Below are positions 59,508 to 64,000 of a stretch of 64,000 nt of DNA, piece after piece. How positions within the stretch are numbered: the stretch's first letter is position 1; each line of letters starts with the position of its first letter. This DNA comes from Actinophytocola sp036555685. GTDB lineage: Bacteria; Actinomycetota; Actinomycetes; Mycobacteriales; Pseudonocardiaceae. The stretch covers positions 23,464 to 87,463 of the forward strand of contig NZ_DATBKY010000232.1 of assembly GCF_036555685.1 (NCBI RefSeq). Reading direction: 5' to 3'. Made by a program: the position numbers and the translations under genes. Below the pieces are notes generated by a model. That model was not told where the DNA came from and made no database searches. It saw only the letters and a program-made list of their open reading frames with translations.

Positions 59508-60065
59508 ATGAAGCCCCGTGACATGCTGCGACGGGCCGAGACGCTGCGATCCGTCGACAAGCCGGCCGGCGCGTTGGCCGGTGTCACCGATCGCGTGCTG
59601 CGCGCCGTCAAGATCCGTGAACTGCTTCGTGGTGCGTGGCTCGGCCATCCCCTGCACCCGGTGCTGGTGACGGTGCCGCTCGGCGCCTGGACCGGAGCCA
59701 CGATGCTGGACTGCACTGGCCAGCGGGTCGCGGCCCGGCGGCTCGTGGCGCTCGGGCTCGCGATGGTGCCGCCCTCCGTGGCGGCCGGCCTGGCCGACTA
59801 CACGGACCTGGACCCGGCCCAGCGCCGGGTCGGCCTGCTGCATGCGGCGGCGAACACCGTCGCCACCTCGCTGCTCGCGGCGTCCTACGGATGCCGCCGG
59901 ACGAACCGCTACGCGGCCGGCGTGTTGCTGACCCTGCTCGGGGTCGGCGTCGCGAGCGCCGGTGGTGCGCTGGGCGGGCACCTCGCCTACGCGCAGGGTT
60001 CGGGAGTACGCCGGTTCGAGGAGCCGCCGTTCATCCGCCGGCCCGAGCCGGCCGCCATCTCCTGA
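59508..60065 (+). CDS. DUF2231 membrane protein
   Basis: A 185-residue protein with four helices. The diagnostic WLGHPLHPVLVTVPLGAW is near residue 45, with a GLADYTDL motif and GGHLAYAQGSGV towards the end. The family is often fused or adjacent to Rieske proteins and is found in stress regions. The topoisomerase IB gene starts 12 bases after its stop. Confidence 0.85.
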   Translation: MKPRDMLRRAETLRSVDKPAGALAGVTDRVLRAVKIRELLRGAWLGHPLHPVLVTVPLGAWTGATMLDCTGQRVAARRLVALGLAMVPPSVAAGLADYTDLDPAQRRVGLLHAAANTVATSLLAASYGCRRTNRYAAGVLLTLLGVGVASAGGALGGHLAYAQGSGVRRFEEPPFIRRPEPAAIS

Positions 60066-60077
60066 GCGGGTGACCCC

Positions 60078-61088
60078 GTGAGGTTGCGGCGCAGCAACGT
60101 GCACGGCAACGGGATCCGCCGGCTGCGGTCCGGCCGCGGGTTCCGCTACGTGGACCACGCCGGCGAGCCGGTGCGCGACTCCGAGGTGCTGGACCGCATC
60201 CGCGCGCTGGCCATCCCGCCCGCGTGGCAGGACGTGTGGATCTGCCCGCGGCCGGACGGCCACATCCAGGCGGTCGGTACCGACGACGCCGGCCGCAGGC
60301 AGTACCTGTACCACGACCAGTGGCGGCGTGCCCGGGACGCGGCCAAGCACCGCCGCGTGGTCGAGCTGGCGAAGCGGCTGCCCGACCTGCGCGCGGCCAT
60401 CGACATCGACCTGGCGGAACGAGGGCTGCGCCGGCAGCGCGTGCTCGCCGCGGCGCTACGCATGCTCGACCGCGGCGTCTTCCGGACCGGAGGCGAGGAG
60501 TACGCCCAGGACAACGGCAGCCGCGGGGTGGCCACCCTCCTGCGTGGCGACGTGAGCGTGCACCGCGGGTCCGTCCACTTCTCTTACGTGGCGAAGGGTG
60601 GCGCCGAGCGGAAGGTCCGCATCCGCGACGGCGCGCTCGCGGCGCTGGTCACCGCGTTGCGGCGGGGCCGCGGCGACGAGGAGCGGCTGCTCGTCTACCG
60701 GGAGGACGGCGCGTGCTGCGAGATCCGGGCGGAGGACGTCAACCGGCGGCTGCAGGAGCTCGTAGGGGAGGAGTTCACCGCGAAGGACCTGCGCACGTGG
60801 CATGCGACCGTGCTGGCCGCCGTGGCCCTCGCCGGGGTGGAACGGCCCACGTCCGAACGCGGCCGGCGGCGCACGGAGAAGGCCGTGATGACCCAGGTGG
60901 CCGAGCAGCTCGGCAACACGCCGGCCGTGGCCCGGCGGTCCTATGTGGACCCGCGGGTGCTCGCGGCGTGGGAACGCGGCGAGACGATCGACGACGCCTT
61001 GGCCGACCTTCCGGCCGACCCGAGCATGCTGGCCGACGACGAGCTGCGCACCGCCGTCGAGAAGGCAGTGATCCGCCTACTCGACTGA
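60078..61088 (+). CDS. DNA topoisomerase IB
   Basis: A 336-residue poxvirus-like type IB topoisomerase: N-terminal GRGFRYVDHAGEPV, AIPPAWQDVWICPRPDGHIQA, then the catalytic core with DLRTWHATVLAA and the nucleophile Tyr in ARRSYVDPRVL. It relaxes supercoils by a 3'-phosphotyrosyl link. The start is GTG 60078. Its 3' end overlaps the convergent GH15 gene by 12 bases. Confidence 0.92.
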   Translation: MRLRRSNVHGNGIRRLRSGRGFRYVDHAGEPVRDSEVLDRIRALAIPPAWQDVWICPRPDGHIQAVGTDDAGRRQYLYHDQWRRARDAAKHRRVVELAKRLPDLRAAIDIDLAERGLRRQRVLAAALRMLDRGVFRTGGEEYAQDNGSRGVATLLRGDVSVHRGSVHFSYVAKGGAERKVRIRDGALAALVTALRRGRGDEERLLVYREDGACCEIRAEDVNRRLQELVGEEFTAKDLRTWHATVLAAVALAGVERPTSERGRRRTEKAVMTQVAEQLGNTPAVARRSYVDPRVLAAWERGETIDDALADLPADPSMLADDELRTAVEKAVIRLLD

Positions 61089-62909
61089 GCCCCCGCCGGA
61101 CACGGCGGCCTGGCCGTCGTCCGGGTGTTCGTGCGTGGTGATCGGGATCCCGTCGAGGTGGCGCGCGGTGTTGACGAGGCCGACCATGCTGAACGCCTGC
61201 GGGAAGTTCCCGACCAGGCGTTCGCGGTCGGTGTCGTACTCCTCGCTGAGCAGGCCGACGTCGTTGCGCAGGTCCAGCAGCCTCTCGAACATCGCCTGCG
61301 CGTCGCCGGTCTGCCCGATGGCGTGCAGTGCGTCGGCGAGCCAGAAGGCGCACGCGAGGAAGCTGCCCTCGCCGCCGGACACGCCGTCGACGTCGCCGTC
61401 GGTGTCCTGGGCGTAGCGGTCCACGAACCCGTCGTGGGCGAGGTGCGTGCGGACCGCCTTGATCGTGCCGAGGACACGGGGGTCCTGCCACGGCAGGAAG
61501 CTCACGCGCGGGATGAGCAGCAGCGCGGCGTCCACCCCACGCGAGCCGTAGAACTGGGTGAACGTCTCGCGTTCGGGGTCGTAGCCGTGCTCGCACACCT
61601 CGGCGTGGATGCGGTCGCGCAGCCGCCGCCACGTCTCGACCGGACCGACCAGCCCGTGGTGCTCGACGGCACGCACCGCACGGTCCACCCCGGCCCAGGC
61701 CATCACCTTCGAGTGCACGAAGTGGCGGCGTTCGCCGCGGACCTCCCACAGGCCCTCGTCGGGCTCGTGCCAGTGGCCCTCGAGGAAGTCGAGGAGGCCG
61801 CGCTGGAGATCCCAGGCGCTGTGCGTCACCGGCAGTCCGGCGTCCCGGACGAGGTGCAGGCCGCTGAGCACGTCACCCCAGACGTCGAGCTGGAACTGGC
61901 CCGCCGCGGAGTTGCCGACGCGCACCGGCGTGGACTTCTCGTACCCGGACAGCCAGTCCAGCGTGTGTTCCGGCCGCGCGCGGGCGCCGTCGGGCCGGTA
62001 CATGACGCGCAGGTCCGCCGGGTCGCCGGCGACCGCGCGGACCAGCCACTCCCGCCAGGCGCGGGCCTCGTCGGTGAACCCGGTGCCGATCAGCGCCTGC
62101 AGGGTGAAGGTGGCGTCGCGCAGCCAGCTGTGGCGGTAGTCCCAGTTGCGTTCGCCGCCCAGCTGCTCGGGCAGCGAGGTCGTGGCCGCGGCGAGGATGC
62201 CGCCGGTGGGCGCGTAGGTCAGCGCCTTGAGCGTGATCAGGGCGCGGCGTACCGGGCCGGGCCAGCGGCCGTCGTAGGTGCAGTGCGAGATCCAGTCGGC
62301 CCAGTACGCCTCGGTGTCGGCCAGGACGGCGTCGGCGGCGACGGGCTCCGGTGGCGGCAGATGCGAGGCGCGGTAGGTCAACACGAACGGCACGCGATCG
62401 CCGGCACCGACGGTGAAGTCCGCGTACGTGCCGTCGGCGCGCCGGTGGAGCCGCACCGGTGTGTGCAGCCATACCGCGTCCGGGCCCGCGACGGCGACGA
62501 ACCGCCCGTCCTCCTCGCGCAGCCACGGTTTGACCGACCCGTAGTGGAACCGCGGGCGCAGCAGCATCCGCATCGGCACGTGCCCGGACACGCCCTCGAC
62601 GATGCGGACGATGCTCGCCGTCTCCCGGCGCGGGGGCATGAAGTCCAGCAGCCGCACCGTGCCGTCGGGGGTGTCCCACTCGCTGTTCATGATCAGGGTG
62701 TCGGCGCGGTAGCCGCGGCGGGTCGCCGGGCCCCCCGCGGTCGGCGCGAGCTGCCACGTGCCGGCGCTGTCGTCGTGCAGCAGCGAGGCGAAGCAGGCCG
62801 GGGAGTCGAACCGGGGCAGGCACAGCCAGTCGATGCCGCCGGCGCGCGAGAGCAGGGCGGCGGTGTGCAGGTCGCCCAGCAACGCGTAGTCCTCGATCGG
62901 GTGTGCCAC
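61077..62909 (-). CDS. GH15 family glucoamylase/trehalase-like protein
   Basis: A 610-residue GH15 protein: HPIEDYALLGDLHTAALLS, GGIDWLCLPRFDSPACFA, NWDYRHSWLRDATFTLQAL, GNSAAGQFQLDVWGDV and GGEGSFLACAFWLADAL. It is closer to the trehalase-like mycobacterial GH15 type than the copy at 769. The GTG 62909 follows GGGGAGGG; the frame is open far upstream into the neighbouring gene. It lies 11 bases after the enolase-superfamily gene, so the two are probably one operon. Confidence 0.88.
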   Translation of the reverse strand: MAHPIEDYALLGDLHTAALLSRAGGIDWLCLPRFDSPACFASLLHDDSAGTWQLAPTAGGPATRRGYRADTLIMNSEWDTPDGTVRLLDFMPPRRETASIVRIVEGVSGHVPMRMLLRPRFHYGSVKPWLREEDGRFVAVAGPDAVWLHTPVRLHRRADGTYADFTVGAGDRVPFVLTYRASHLPPPEPVAADAVLADTEAYWADWISHCTYDGRWPGPVRRALITLKALTYAPTGGILAAATTSLPEQLGGERNWDYRHSWLRDATFTLQALIGTGFTDEARAWREWLVRAVAGDPADLRVMYRPDGARARPEHTLDWLSGYEKSTPVRVGNSAAGQFQLDVWGDVLSGLHLVRDAGLPVTHSAWDLQRGLLDFLEGHWHEPDEGLWEVRGERRHFVHSKVMAWAGVDRAVRAVEHHGLVGPVETWRRLRDRIHAEVCEHGYDPERETFTQFYGSRGVDAALLLIPRVSFLPWQDPRVLGTIKAVRTHLAHDGFVDRYAQDTDGDVDGVSGGEGSFLACAFWLADALHAIGQTGDAQAMFERLLDLRNDVGLLSEEYDTDRERLVGNFPQAFSMVGLVNTARHLDGIPITTHEHPDDGQAAVSGGGSVE

Positions 62910-62920
62910 CCGCCCTCCCC

Positions 62921-64000
62921 TCACCTGCGGACGGCGTACTGCTCGACGTCCTGCCGCTTGAGGGTCAGCCCGTGGCCCGGCGCCGTGCGGTCGGGCGTGA
63001 CCCGGCCACCGGCGGGGTCCAGCGCGCCGTCGAAGAACGCGCTCTCGATGCGGTCGTGGTCGGCGAACCACTCGAGGTGGCGCATGTTGAGCGTCGCGAC
63101 CCCGGCGTGCGCGGACAGGTTCGGCGCGCAGTGCGCGGAGACGTCCCGGTTGGCCGCGGCGGCGACCGCGGCCGCCCGTCGCCATTCGGTGTAGCCGCCG
63201 CACCGGGTGACGTCGATCTGCAGGCAGTCGACCGCGTTCGCGTCGATCATGCGCGCGAAGTAGGCGAGGTCGTAGCCGTACTCGCCCGCCGCGATGTCCA
63301 CAGTGGTCACCGCGCGCAGCTCGGCGAGGCCGGCGAGGTCGTCGCTCGAGACGGGCTCCTCGAACCAGCGCACGTCGCTCTGCTCGAAGCGGGCGGCGGC
63401 ACGGCGGGCCTGCCCGACCGTGTAGCCGCCGTTGGCGTCGACGTACAGCTCGGCGTCCGGGCCGATGGCCGCGCGTGCGGCGCGCACCCGGGTGAGGTCG
63501 CGCTCGGTCTCGTGGCCCCAGGACTCGCCGACCTTGATCTTCACCCGCGGGATCTGCTGCTTGTGGACCCAGTGGTCGAGCTGCTCGTCGAGCTGCCGAT
63601 CGCTCATCGTCGTGAAGCCACCGCTGCCGTACAGGGCGACGTCCGGGTGCGCGCGCCCGAGCAGCGTGCTCAGCGGCAGGCCGGCGAGCCGGGCCGCCGC
63701 GTCCCACAGCGCGATGTCCACAGCGGACAGCGCGCAGGACACGAGGCCGGGCCGCCCGTGGTTGCGAACCTTCCGCTGGATGTCCGACCACCGCGCCGGC
63801 ACGTCGAGCACCGGCTTGCCGCGGATCGCCGCGGCCATGGTGTCGCGGATGAGCGGGACGCACGACGCGTCGGCGTAGGTGAACCCCAGCCCCGACGTGT
63901 CACCGGCGCGCAGGTCGACGACGACGATCGTGGTGGCGTCCCATTCGAGGGTCCCGTCGGCCTCGGGCTGCGGGGCCGGGACCCGGTAGGCCCGTGCGTC
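62921..64000 (-). CDS. enolase-superfamily (mandelate racemase-type) protein, 5' end outside window
   Basis: At least 359 residues; the frame continues past the window edge. An N-terminal capping region (AYRVPAPQPEADG, LRAGDTSGLGFTYADA) precedes the barrel. Acid-base residues of the mandelate racemase group are seen: the KxK motif in RVKIKVGES, metal ligands D in LYVDANGG, E in WFEEPVSS and E in AAGEYGYD, and the His in SAHCAPNLSAH. It probably dehydrates or epimerises a sugar acid. The pairing with GH15 suggests carbohydrate use. Confidence 0.87.
   Translation of the reverse strand, partial: DARAYRVPAPQPEADGTLEWDATTIVVVDLRAGDTSGLGFTYADASCVPLIRDTMAAAIRGKPVLDVPARWSDIQRKVRNHGRPGLVSCALSAVDIALWDAAARLAGLPLSTLLGRAHPDVALYGSGGFTTMSDRQLDEQLDHWVHKQQIPRVKIKVGESWGHETERDLTRVRAARAAIGPDAELYVDANGGYTVGQARRAAARFEQSDVRWFEEPVSSDDLAGLAELRAVTTVDIAAGEYGYDLAYFARMIDANAVDCLQIDVTRCGGYTEWRRAAAVAAAANRDVSAHCAPNLSAHAGVATLNMRHLEWFADHDRIESAFFDGALDPAGGRVTPDRTAPGHGLTLKRQDVEQYAVRR

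Noticed and set aside
61077..63863. GH15 fused to the enolase-superfamily gene in one long frame
   Set aside because: The upstream part of that frame is an out-of-frame reading of the enolase gene; a good ribosome site and GTG at 62909 match the homologous GH15 start.
1..64000. CRISPR arrays, insertion sequences, integrase or att sites
   Set aside because: No spaced direct repeats, no transposase or recombinase frame and no tRNA gene were found. The only tandem repeats are the short ones at 11243 and 55684.

Overview
The window is high-GC DNA, with G or C at nearly every third codon position, many GTG starts and 4-base ATGA/GTGA gene overlaps. Its gene content fits a filamentous actinomycete, most likely of the Pseudonocardiales: F420-type LLM oxidoreductase, GAF-ANTAR regulator, Rv2629-like (Vms1/eRF1) protein, PknB-type kinase, DUF4349, DUF2231, DUF4383 and DUF6766. 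The family placement is inference; there is no rRNA, tRNA, CRISPR array or insertion sequence in the window.

Left part (1-32 kb). The tail of an unidentified gene and a single-domain response regulator are followed by a sugar operon (769-6712): GH15 glucoamylase-like protein, G6PD-like protein, an IlvD/Edd dehydratase broken by four frameshifts, and a D-2-hydroxyacid dehydrogenase. Next come a GT1 glycosyltransferase, an AlkD-like protein, a Ser/Thr kinase and an LLM oxidoreductase. At 11.3-17.4 kb a GCS2-type ligase and a heme-oxygenase-like diiron protein face a minus-strand operon (SDR, Zn-dehydrogenase, Vms1-like, HemK2-like methyltransferase, CDGSH protein). An NYN protein, a secreted GH64 glucanase with a palindromic operator, an AT3-SGNH acyltransferase, a DUF4349 lipoprotein, an AraC regulator beside an NmrA remnant, an SDR, a TetR-like protein and a secreted subtilase follow. 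An ECF sigma / anti-sigma / ABC exporter operon ends this part.

Middle (33.2-46.8 kb). This is a glycan biosynthesis locus. GmhA, HldE and a GmhB domain supply ADP-heptose; UDP-glucose dehydrogenase and a UDP-xylose synthase-like epimerase supply UDP-glucuronate and UDP-xylose. Two GT9 heptosyltransferase-like proteins, two GT4-like and two GT2 transferases, an SDR and a NodU/CmcH-type carbamoyltransferase complete it. The minus-strand genes form an almost gap-free operon. No HldD epimerase, flippase or polymerase is visible, so the product (surface glycan or secreted glycoside) is unknown.

Right part (46.9-64 kb). This looks like a general-stress region: hemerythrin, DUF6098, DUF1360, GAF-ANTAR, DUF4383, DUF6766, BrkB/YihY, GlsB, a metallothionein-like protein, a short aconitase, DUF2231 and topoisomerase IB. 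It also holds a truncated ctaD, a frameshifted hydrolase and a transporter remnant. A second GH15 gene and an enolase-superfamily gene cut by the window edge end it.

A promoter pattern GNTT-N15-GGGTAG (SigB/SigF-like) precedes many genes from 32 to 60 kb, including the heptose operons. In six cases the -10 hexamer lies 8-9 bases before the start codon, which suggests leaderless mRNAs. The stress genes and the glycan locus may therefore be one regulon.
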